Below the pieces are notes generated by a model that had not been told where the DNA came from, made no database searches, and saw nothing but the letters and a program-made list of their open reading frames with translations. Made by a program: the position numbers and the translations under genes. Positions 50,178-58,962 of a DNA stretch of 60,286 bases are shown here, in pieces; within the stretch, counting starts at the first letter, position 1, and each line of letters begins with the position of its first letter. The DNA comes from Candidatus Siliceabacter maunaloa (GTDB lineage: Bacteria > Actinomycetota > Thermoleophilia > Solirubrobacterales > Solirubrobacteraceae): NCBI GenBank assembly GCA_024330185.1, contig JANDLV010000022.1, forward strand, positions 1 through 60,286, in the 5' to 3' direction.

Positions 50178-50390
50178 TCACTCCTCCTCGAGGAGCCGAT
50201 CGTCACGATGAGCTCCGAAGAGCTCGGTGTAGCGCTCCGTCACCCTGGCCATGGTCGCCTCTTCCCGCGCGATCCCGAAGACGGTTTGCGGGAAGTCCAG
50301 TTCGCGCTGGGTCGCCCAGAGCTCCTCGTGTCGCTCGGGCGGGAAGAGCCGCGCTGGGTCGCCCACCGCGATCCAGCCGATCGGCACCGT
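50178..50390 (-). pseudogene. gamma-carbonic-anhydrase-like hexapeptide protein, C-terminal fragment
   Basis: About 70 residues: VPIGWIAVGDPARLFPPERHEELWATQRELDFPQTVFG, then ATMARVTERYTELFGAHRDDR. This matches the C-terminal end of actinobacterial gamma-carbonic-anhydrase/PaaY-like proteins. The hexapeptide beta-helix with the metal His residues is absent upstream, replaced by low-complexity frame next to a long inverted repeat. Confidence 0.6.
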
Positions 50391-50471
50391 GGCCTCGGCT
50401 CTCCGGCAGCTCGGGCCGGCCAACACGACGCTCCGAGGCCCGCCAGCCGGGCGATCAGCAGATCGGGGCCT

Positions 50472-50574
50472 CAACACGTCACGGCCTCCCCGCGCCAGAG
50501 GCTGTGTCGTCTTACGCCCCAGATACGGGCGCAACACGACACACTCCTCCACGAGCCGAGGCCGTGACGCGTTG
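50472..50574. repeat. ~100-nt imperfect inverted repeat
   Basis: The outer arms CAACACGTCACGGCCTC (50472-50488) and its complement at 50558-50574 match in 16 of 17 positions. The inner arms TGTGTCGT (50503-50510) and ACGACACA (50536-50543), then CGCCC/GGGCG, close on a 7-nt loop near 50523. The whole would fold into a long, interrupted hairpin. It lies between a gene fragment and the end of the mutase gene. Confidence 0.6.
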
Positions 50575-50633
50575 GCGCCCCGGCCCCATCGCACCTCCCC
50601 ACCCTGGCGGGAGCGCCTGGATCGCGCCGGCCC

Positions 50634-52283
<1,650 letters not shown>

Positions 52284-52297
52284 GAGGTGCGCTCGCT

Positions 52298-52861
52298 TCA
52301 GCCCGCCTCGATCTCGCCGCAGGCGGCGCGACCGCCGCTGTCGCCGGTCTCGAGGGTGTCCTCGTCGGGCCCGTCGGGCTCGTAGCGCTCGGGGATGTTG
52401 GCGAAGTTGTCGGCACCCTCGTGGACCATCACGGCGCTCCCGTCGTCGTCGCGCAGGTCGTCGAGGTCGAAGCGGTCGGTGGTGACGCGCAGCGTCGCGG
52501 TGCCGTTGCGCTTGACCAGCAGCGAACTCATGTCGCCGGTGTGCTCGGCGTGATCCTCGCCCTCGGTCTCCCCGACGTGGCCCATCGCGCTCATGAAGTC
52601 GGGCGCCTCGCACTCACCGACGGCGTGCACGTGGAAGCCGTGGAAGCCCGGCTCCAGGCCGCGCACGCGCGCCTCGACGTCGACCGTGCCGAAGCGCGTC
52701 TCACTCATGCGCACCTCACCGATCTCGTTGCCGTTGGCGTTGACCATGTTCACGCTCATCTCCTCGCCCTGAGCCAGGACGGCGGTGCTGAACAGGGCGG
52801 CGCCCAGCAGGGCGAGGGTGACGGGGACGACGATGCGGGTGCGAAGGCGTGGAAGGCGCAT
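52298..52861 (-). CDS. sodC: Cu-Zn superoxide dismutase, exported
   Basis: A ~187-residue precursor. The N-terminal signal is [27 protein letters not shown]. The metal site shows [18 protein letters not shown] (Cu and bridging His, first disulfide Cys), and [12 protein letters not shown] supplies the second Cys. His in [14 protein letters not shown] and [16 protein letters not shown] fits the Zn and Cu sites. ATG 52861 is preferred over GTG 52897. It is 14 nt upstream of the mutase gene but functionally separate. Confidence 0.9.
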   Translation of the reverse strand: MRLPRLRTRIVVPVTLALLGAALFSTAVLAQGEEMSVNMVNANGNEIGEVRMSETRFGTVDVEARVRGLEPGFHGFHVHAVGECEAPDFMSAMGHVGETEGEDHAEHTGDMSSLLVKRNGTATLRVTTDRFDLDDLRDDDGSAVMVHEGADNFANIPERYEPDGPDEDTLETGDSGGRAACGEIEAG

Positions 52862-52909
52862 GAAACGCCGGGTACCCCGCCGGCGCGGTGTGGACACACG
52901 CCGCAGCGC

Positions 52910-53704
52910 TCAGCGCGTCGCCGACCGGCGCCCCCTGCGGTGGACCACGTGGCCCGCGCCGCCCAGCGCGGCGACGGCCGCGAAGGCGGCGGCGACCTTG
53001 AGGCTGCGCCCCAGCGTCTCGAAGCGCAGCACCTCCCAGCCCTCCTGCGCGGCGGCGCACGCCAGCTCGCGGTCGGGGTTCACTGCGACGGGATGGCCGA
53101 CCGCGCGCAGCATGGGCAGGTCGGAGGACGAGTCGGAGTAGGCGTGGGAGGCGGCCAGGTCGAGGTCGTGGGCCTCGGCCAGCTCACGCATGCGCGCCGG
53201 CTTGCCCTCCCGGTAGCAGAAGGGCCCGTCGAAGCGGCCGGTGTAGACGCCGTCGACCTGCTCCAGGCGCGAGCCCGCGGCGCCGTCGAACCCGAGCACG
53301 TGGGCGAGCATCGCGGCCGTCTCCTGCGAGGCCGCGGTGCAGATGAAGATCGGGCGCCCCGCGTCCTGGTGGCCGTAGGCGACCTCGAGCATCTGCCCGT
53401 AGAGGCGGGGCAGCACGCCGGCCAGCACGCCGGGTGCCAGGCGGTCGAGGTCGACGACCCGCCGGCCGGCCAGCCACGCCCCCACCCGCTCCTTGACGCG
53501 CTCGGTGCCCTGATCGGTCGAGCCGCGCAGGCGGAACTGCACGTTGGCCCACACGTCGGCCAGGAGCTGGCGGCGGGCCAAGAGGCCCGCACGATGGGCC
53601 GCCCGGGCCCAGTGGAACCCGGACGACCCCGCCATCAGCGTGCGGTCGAGGTCGAAGAAGGCCGCCGCGCGCGGCACAGCTTTGGGGGTGCCGGGGGCCG
53701 TCAC
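52910..53704 (-). CDS. HAD-IB family phosphatase (SerB-like)
   Basis: A 264-residue HAD hydrolase. FFDLDRTLMAGSSGFHWARA contains D-x-D-x-T, FICTAASQETAAMLAHVLGFDGAAGSRLE is the motif II region of the IB subfamily, and AYSDSSSDLPMLRAVGHPVAVNPDREL is motif III. A C-terminal hydrophobic helix and basic end (AAAFAAVAALGGAGHVVHRRGRR) suggest membrane association. Substrate unknown. The start is GTG. Confidence 0.88.
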   Translation of the reverse strand: MTAPGTPKAVPRAAAFFDLDRTLMAGSSGFHWARAAHRAGLLARRQLLADVWANVQFRLRGSTDQGTERVKERVGAWLAGRRVVDLDRLAPGVLAGVLPRLYGQMLEVAYGHQDAGRPIFICTAASQETAAMLAHVLGFDGAAGSRLEQVDGVYTGRFDGPFCYREGKPARMRELAEAHDLDLAASHAYSDSSSDLPMLRAVGHPVAVNPDRELACAAAQEGWEVLRFETLGRSLKVAAAFAAVAALGGAGHVVHRRGRRSATR

Positions 53705-53739
53705 GTGGCTGCGACCGGCGGGGCCCCCACCGTTGTCCC

Positions 53740-54930
53740 CTAGGAGCCGTTGGCCGGCACGCGGACGAGCACCGCGTCGCCCTGGCCGCCGCCCGAGCAG
53801 ATAGCAGCGCAACCCAGCCCGCCGCCGCGGCGCTTGAGCTCGTGGATCAGCGTGCCCAGGATGCGGGCGCCCGAGGCGCCGATCGGGTGGCCGATGGCCA
53901 CCGCGCCGCCGTTGACGTTGACCTTGTCCTCGTCGACCCCCAGCATGCGGATCGAGTTCAGCGTGACCGAGGCGAAGGCCTCGTTGATCTCCCACAGATC
54001 GACGTCGTCGGCCGTCAACCCCGCCTTGTCCAGGGCCATCTGCGCCGCCTTGGCGGGCGTGCGGGCGAGGTAGGCGAAGCCGTCGGCGATGGCGGCCTGG
54101 CCGACGATCTCTCCCAGCACCGTCTTGCCGTTGCGCGACGCCCACTCGTCGGAGGCCAGCACGAGCGCGCCGCCCCCGTCGTTGATCCCCGGCGAGTTGC
54201 CGGCGGTGTGGCTGCCGTCCTTGAGGAAGATCGCCGGCAGCCTGGCCAGGGACTCCAGCGTGGTGTCGCGGCGGGGCGACTCGTCGACCTCGACGACGGT
54301 GTCGCCCTTGCGACCCTTGACGGTGACCGCGACGATCTCCTCGGGCAGGCGTCCTTCGTCGGTGGCCCGGAGGGTCAGCTCGTGGGAGCGCACCGACCAG
54401 CGGTCCATGTCGGCGCGGGTCAGCTCGAGCTCCTCGGCGACCTCGGAGGCCTCATGGGCCATGTGCTTGCCGCTGAACGGGTTGGTCAGGCCGTCCTTGA
54501 GCATGGCGTCGAACATCTTGCCGTCACCCATGCGGTAGCCGAAGCGGGCCTGGGGCAGCAGGTAGGGCGCGTTGGACATCGACTCCATGCCGCCGCCCAC
54601 GCCGACCTCGAGGTCGCCTGCGCGGATGGCCTGGTCGAGCATGCCGGCGGCGCGGATGCCCGACGCGCAGACCTTGTTGATGGTCTCCGAGGAGACCTCC
54701 TTGGGGATGCCTGCCTCGATCTGGGCCTGGCGCGAGGGGATCTGGCCCTGGCCGGCCTGCAGGACGGTGCCCATGACGACGTGCTGGACCTCCTCGGGGC
54801 CGACGTCGGCCCGCTCGAGGGCGCTGCTGATGGCCAGGGCGCCCAGCTCGGTGGCGGCCAGGGTGCTCAGGCCTCCCCCGAGCTTCCCCACGGGGGTCCG
54901 GGCGGCGCCGAGGATCACGGTCTTGGGCAT
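53740..54930 (-). CDS. acetyl-CoA acetyltransferase (thiolase)
   Basis: A 396-residue thiolase. Nucleophile Cys88 is in TINKVCASGIRAAGMLDQAI, His348 in AIGHPIGASGARILGTLIHEL and Cys378 in AAICSGGGQGDAVLV. MESMSNAPYLLP and DLWEINEAFASVTLNSIRMLG are conserved. The family covers both biosynthetic and degradative thiolases. Near the ETF operon and mutase a role in acyl-CoA degradation is plausible. ATG 54930; the thiolase is divergent from the aminopeptidase gene. Confidence 0.95.
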   Translation of the reverse strand: MPKTVILGAARTPVGKLGGGLSTLAATELGALAISSALERADVGPEEVQHVVMGTVLQAGQGQIPSRQAQIEAGIPKEVSSETINKVCASGIRAAGMLDQAIRAGDLEVGVGGGMESMSNAPYLLPQARFGYRMGDGKMFDAMLKDGLTNPFSGKHMAHEASEVAEELELTRADMDRWSVRSHELTLRATDEGRLPEEIVAVTVKGRKGDTVVEVDESPRRDTTLESLARLPAIFLKDGSHTAGNSPGINDGGGALVLASDEWASRNGKTVLGEIVGQAAIADGFAYLARTPAKAAQMALDKAGLTADDVDLWEINEAFASVTLNSIRMLGVDEDKVNVNGGAVAIGHPIGASGARILGTLIHELKRRGGGLGCAAICSGGGQGDAVLVRVPANGS

Positions 54931-55000
54931 GCGGTCAGAATCTCCAGGCGGGTTCGGGTTCGCTGGCAGGGGTGGCCGCAGGCACGTTACCGTCCCGCCG

Positions 55001-56449
55001 ATGCGCGCCGAGGCCACGACGCAACTCCCCGTCGAGACCGACGCCGACACGGTCGTCGTGGGCCTGCTCGAGGGCGAGCGGATCGCCCACGACCTCCCCG
55101 GCGGCGAGCTGACCACCCTGGTGGCGGCCGGCGAGGCGGCCCCCAAGCCCCGGCGGCTCGCCCACATCCACGCCGCCGGCAAGCGCTGGATCCTCGTCGG
55201 GCTGGGCGCGCGCGAGGAGCTGGACGGCGAGGCGGTACGCGTCGCCGCGGCGCTGTCGCTGGGCCGCGCGCGCGAGCTGCGCTGCGAGACGCTGTGCTGG
55301 GAGGTGCCACACAAGGTGGGCGACGAGATCGCCGGCGCGCTGGTGGAGGGCACGCTGCTGGCCGCCCACCGCGACGCGCGCTTCCGCTCCCCGGCCGGCC
55401 GGCGCGACGACGACGACCCGCCGGGGCCGGAGCGCCTGCTGGTCAGCGCGCACCACGACGTCGGCGAGGCGGTGGGCCGCGCCGCGACGGTGGCCGAGGC
55501 GGTCAACTGGGCGCGCGAGCTGCAGGACGCGCCGGCCAACGTGCTGACCCCCACCGCGCTGGCCGATGCGGCGCGCGCGATCGAGGGCGTGACCGTGGAG
55601 GTCGACGATCGTGCCGGGATCGAGGCGCGCGGCATGGGCTGCTTCGCCGCCGTGGCCCGGGGCGCCGCGACCGAGCCCGCGCTGATCACCCTGTGTCACG
55701 AGCCGCCCGGCGCCCGCGGGCCCCTCCTGGCCCTGGTCGGCAAGGCGGTGACCTTCGACACGGGCGGAATCTCGATCAAGTCGGCCAGCAAGATGGCGGA
55801 CATGAAGTACGACATGTCCGGCGGCGCCGCCGTGCTCGGGGCCATGCGCGCCATCGCCGCGCTGGGCCTCCCGGTCAACGTGCTCGGCGTGGTGGGCGCG
55901 ACGGAGAACATGCCCTCCGACCGCGCGCTGCGCCCCGGCGACGTGCTGGAGGCCATGGACGGGACCACGGTCGAGGTGCTCAACACCGACGCCGAGGGCC
56001 GCCTCGTGCTGGCCGACTGCCTGGCCCACGCCGTGGCCCGGGGCGCGGAGCGCATCGTCGACCTGGCCACCCTGACCGGCGCGATCGTCACCGCCCTGGG
56101 CGACACCCACTGCGGCCTGATGGCCGACGACGACGCCTGGGCCGCGAGCGTGGAGGCCGCCGGGCGGACCACCGGCGAGCTGGCCTGGCGCCTGCCGCTG
56201 CACCCCGAGTACGGGGAGTTGCTGCGCAGCCGCGTGGCCGACGTATGCAACCTCAACGAGCAGCGCAAGGCAGCGTCGATCGTCGCCGCGATGTTCCTCG
56301 AGCGCTTTACCGGCGACGTGCCCTGGGCGCACCTGGACATCGTCGGCCCGGCCTGGGACCTCGGCCGCCCCTACGCGGCCAAGGGCGGCTCGGGCTTCGG
56401 CGTGCGCCTGCTGGTGGAGCTGGCCGACGCGCTGGGCGCCAGCGGCTGA
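55001..56449 (+). CDS. pepA: leucyl aminopeptidase (M17 family)
   Basis: A 482-residue cytoplasmic metallopeptidase that removes N-terminal amino acids. The catalytic C-terminal domain has LVGKAVTFDTGGISIKSASKMADMKYDMSGGAAVLGAM (metal ligands Lys/Asp), the M17 hallmark VLNTDAEGRLVLAD, DLATLTGAIVTALG and AHLDIVGPAW. The N-terminal domain is typical but variable. ATG 55001 is 70 bp from the divergent thiolase start, so both promoters share that gap. Confidence 0.96.
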   Translation: MRAEATTQLPVETDADTVVVGLLEGERIAHDLPGGELTTLVAAGEAAPKPRRLAHIHAAGKRWILVGLGAREELDGEAVRVAAALSLGRARELRCETLCWEVPHKVGDEIAGALVEGTLLAAHRDARFRSPAGRRDDDDPPGPERLLVSAHHDVGEAVGRAATVAEAVNWARELQDAPANVLTPTALADAARAIEGVTVEVDDRAGIEARGMGCFAAVARGAATEPALITLCHEPPGARGPLLALVGKAVTFDTGGISIKSASKMADMKYDMSGGAAVLGAMRAIAALGLPVNVLGVVGATENMPSDRALRPGDVLEAMDGTTVEVLNTDAEGRLVLADCLAHAVARGAERIVDLATLTGAIVTALGDTHCGLMADDDAWAASVEAAGRTTGELAWRLPLHPEYGELLRSRVADVCNLNEQRKAASIVAAMFLERFTGDVPWAHLDIVGPAWDLGRPYAAKGGSGFGVRLLVELADALGASG

Positions 56450-56453
56450 CGCG

Positions 56454-56666
56454 CTATTCGTAGTCCTTCAGCGAGTCGCCGATGAGCCAGAACGTCGGCG
56501 GCCAGAGGCCGACGAAGAGGGCGCGGCGCTCGGCGTTGCCGCGCTCGTCCTGGTCGACGGTCTTGGCGCGGATCCAGAGGCCGATGCACAGCCCGACCGA
56601 GCCCAGGGAGGCGGCGTGCATCTGCCAGCTACGAAAGCGTAGGTCGTGTATGAGGCGCGTGATCAC
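56454..56666 (-). CDS. small membrane protein, function unknown
   Basis: A 70-residue protein with two hydrophobic segments (AASLGSVGLCIGLWI and RALFVGLWPPTFWLIGDSL) separated by a charged loop (AKTVDQDERGNAERR). The loop sequence is reminiscent of small conserved actinobacterial membrane proteins. The start is GTG 56666. It lies convergent to pepA, with 4 nt between the stops. Confidence 0.65.
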   Translation of the reverse strand: MITRLIHDLRFRSWQMHAASLGSVGLCIGLWIRAKTVDQDERGNAERRALFVGLWPPTFWLIGDSLKDYE

Positions 56667-56739
56667 ATCGGGTGGCTACCCGGCGCGCGGGCACGCTGCA
56701 CCGAGGCTGGCCGATGGTGACCCGGGGTAGTCGTGACAG

Positions 56740-58143
56740 GTGTCCCGCCGCCCGACGCTCTCGCGCCGCCTCAGCACCGCCGCGCGCTGGCCCGTGGGCA
56801 TCGGCCTCACGTCGTGGCGCTACCTGTGGCGCGTGACGCCGATGCGCCGCAGCGAGACCGTGGGCACCTGGCGCCTCGACGCGCCCCCTGAGATCACACA
56901 GGACGTCGTCGACGGCGAGCTGCAGCGCCCGTCCGACGGCTTCGGCCCGTTGTTCCACCGCCGTTACCGCGCCTTCGTCGAGGGGGCGCGCCTGGATCCC
57001 GAGGAGCTGTTCGCGCTCCTGCATGCCGACCCCGACCGCGCCGCACCGCGCGAGTTCGCCAGCTTCCAGAAGGTCGCCGGCGACCAGGGGGCGATGCGCG
57101 TGGGCGACGAGTTCGTCGTGCGCATGCCCGGCCCCTGGGACGGGCCGGTGCGCGTGGTGGAGGTCACCCCGGCGTCCTTTCGCCTGCACACCCTGCACGG
57201 CCACCTGGAGGCGGGCCAGATCGCCTTCTCCGCACGCGAGCGCGACGGCCTGCTCGCGGTGGAGATCGAGGCGTGGGCGCGCAGCGGCGACCGGCTGTCC
57301 AACCTCCTCTACAGCCGCCTGCGCATGGCCAAGGAGGTGCAGATGCACATGTGGGTCTCCTACCTCGAGAGCATCGTCGAGCTGTCGGGCGGGCGCCGTC
57401 GGGGGCCCCTGGAGACCCGCACCCGCCACGTGGACGAGCCCACCGTCGACGCCTCCGAGCCGCTCGACGACGCCGCCAGCCGCGCGCTGGCCGACATGCG
57501 TGAGCGGCCGCTGAACTTCACGCCCGACTCTCCTGAGCAGCACACCCCCGAGCACGGCTGGGCCGTTGACCGCTACTGCTCCTCGCTGCCCGCCGAGCCG
57601 CCCGGCGACCCCGTCCCCGACGGCTCGTGGGAGATCGCGCGGCGACTCATGCGCGAGTACGCCTTCGCCGACCCCACCATCATCCGCGCCACCTACGACC
57701 CGCGCCGGTCGCTGGAGGAGCGCACCATGCTGCTCGAGGCCCGCTTCCACGGCCTGCGCTTCCACATCGGCGTGCGCGTGAGCGAGGTGGTCGACGAGAC
57801 CCGTGACGAGGGCGGGCGACCCGTGCGGGTGTGGGGCTGGAGCTACCGGACGCTGCAGGGCCACCTCGAGGCGGGCGAGATGGGCTACGAGGCGTGGAAG
57901 TGGCTGGACAGCGGCGAGGTCGAGTTCCGCATCCACCGCATCGTACGCTCGGCCGCGGGGGGCAACCCGATCGTACGGCTGGGGTTCCGTCTCTTCGGCC
58001 GCCGCGAGCAGGTGCGCTTCGCCCGCCGCGCCGGGGAGCGGATGGCCGCCCTCGTGGGGGCCGAGCTGGAGGCCGGCGCGGCGGTCAGCGAGCCCCCGTC
58101 GAAGGTGGGAGCCTGGCAGCTCAACGACTCGAAGAACTGGTGA
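56740..58143 (+). CDS. protein with two DUF1990 domains
   Basis: A 467-residue protein made of two related halves. The first (~residues 60-225) has GPLFHRRYRAFVEGARL, VVEVTPASFRLHTLHGHLEAGQIAFSA and LSNLLYSRLRMAKEVQMHMWVSYLESI. The second (~290-445) has HIGVRVSEVVDETRD...GWSYRTLQGHLEAGEMGYEAWKWLDSGEVEFRIHRIVRSAAGGNPIVRLGFRLFGRREQVRFARR. The GHLEAG motif occurs in both. DUF1990 proteins are usually single ~170-residue domains of unknown, possibly lipid-binding, function. The GTG start is tentative. Confidence 0.8.
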   Translation: MSRRPTLSRRLSTAARWPVGIGLTSWRYLWRVTPMRRSETVGTWRLDAPPEITQDVVDGELQRPSDGFGPLFHRRYRAFVEGARLDPEELFALLHADPDRAAPREFASFQKVAGDQGAMRVGDEFVVRMPGPWDGPVRVVEVTPASFRLHTLHGHLEAGQIAFSARERDGLLAVEIEAWARSGDRLSNLLYSRLRMAKEVQMHMWVSYLESIVELSGGRRRGPLETRTRHVDEPTVDASEPLDDAASRALADMRERPLNFTPDSPEQHTPEHGWAVDRYCSSLPAEPPGDPVPDGSWEIARRLMREYAFADPTIIRATYDPRRSLEERTMLLEARFHGLRFHIGVRVSEVVDETRDEGGRPVRVWGWSYRTLQGHLEAGEMGYEAWKWLDSGEVEFRIHRIVRSAAGGNPIVRLGFRLFGRREQVRFARRAGERMAALVGAELEAGAAVSEPPSKVGAWQLNDSKNW

Positions 58144-58145
58144 CG

Positions 58146-58888
58146 ATGGAGCATCGACCGGTCAGCGTTCTCGCTGAAGACCCGGACTTGGGCAGCGCAC
58201 TGCAGGCCTCTCAGCTGGCCCCCGCTCGGCGCCGCGCGCCCACTCGCTCGGGCGGGGCTCGTGGGCGCCGCCGGAGGCACCGGGGGTCGATCCAGGCGAC
58301 GCGATGGGCCTGTTGGTCATCGAGGGACTGCTCACGCGTCAGATTCGAGTGGCGCGGAGGCGAAGCCTCGAGCTGCTCGGGCACGGCGACGTGCTGCGCC
58401 CGTGGCAGCCAGACAATGACGAGTACGCGATCGTTCCGTCCGAGGCGCAGTGGAGGGTGGTCGAGCCGGCCCGGCTTGCGGTGCTCGACCGCCACTTCTC
58501 CCAGGCCGTCGCGGGTTGGCCAGAGCTCGTGGCCGCGATCATGGGCCGCGTGGCGCAGCGGGCGCGTTCGCTCGCTGTTCGTCTGGCGATCGCTCAGATC
58601 CCCCAGCTTCCGTCGCATCTGTTGCTGATGCTCTGGCATCTGGCCGACCGCTGGGGCAAGGTGGGGCGGGGAGGCGTGGCGCTGCCCTTGCGTCTTTCCC
58701 ATGCCATGCTCGCCGACCTCGTGTCGGCACAACGCCCGTCGGTGTCCAACGCGTTGCGCGCGCTGCGAGAGAAGGAGCTTGTCCGCCAAGCGTCTGACGG
58801 GACCTGGCACCTGCGCGGCAACCCCCCGCCCGAGCTCGAGCAGCTCTCGGCGTTCGGCACCGAGCCGGCCGACGCGAGCCAGCGGTAA
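58146..58888 (+). pseudogene. Crp/Fnr-family regulator, frameshifted
   Basis: The first ~30 codons (PVSVLAEDPDLGSALQASQLAPARRRA) match the start of a Crp-like family common in Thermoleophilia. The rest (WAPPEAPGVDPGDAMGLLVIEGLL, LLGHGDVLRPWQ, a long helix, and the winged HTH MLADLVSAQRPSVSNALRALREKELVRQ) is in another frame. The switch lies near 58236-58260. The ATG at 58304 could still give a 194-residue protein lacking part of the effector domain. It follows the DUF1990 gene by 2 nt. Confidence 0.72.
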
Positions 58889-58898
58889 GGCGCCGTAC
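58885..58898. repeat. palindromic box 1 (GTAAGGCGCC-GTAC)
   Basis: A 14-bp palindrome with one mismatched pair, containing the TAA stop of the Crp-like gene. It is the partner of the perfect copy 42 bp downstream. Confidence 0.6.
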
Positions 58899-58926
58899 AG
58901 CTCTCCGTATCGCTGGTCGATCTCCC

Positions 58927-58940
58927 GTAAGGCGCCTTAC
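58927..58940. repeat. palindromic box 2 (GTAAGGCGCCTTAC)
   Basis: A perfect 14-bp palindrome. Its 42-bp distance from box 1 is four DNA turns, so both boxes face the same side of the helix. The RHS reading frame starts 22-43 nt downstream, suggesting a paired operator, although recombination debris is also possible. Confidence 0.6.
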
Positions 58941-58962
58941 AGCGAGGCCCTTCTCGCCGCCC

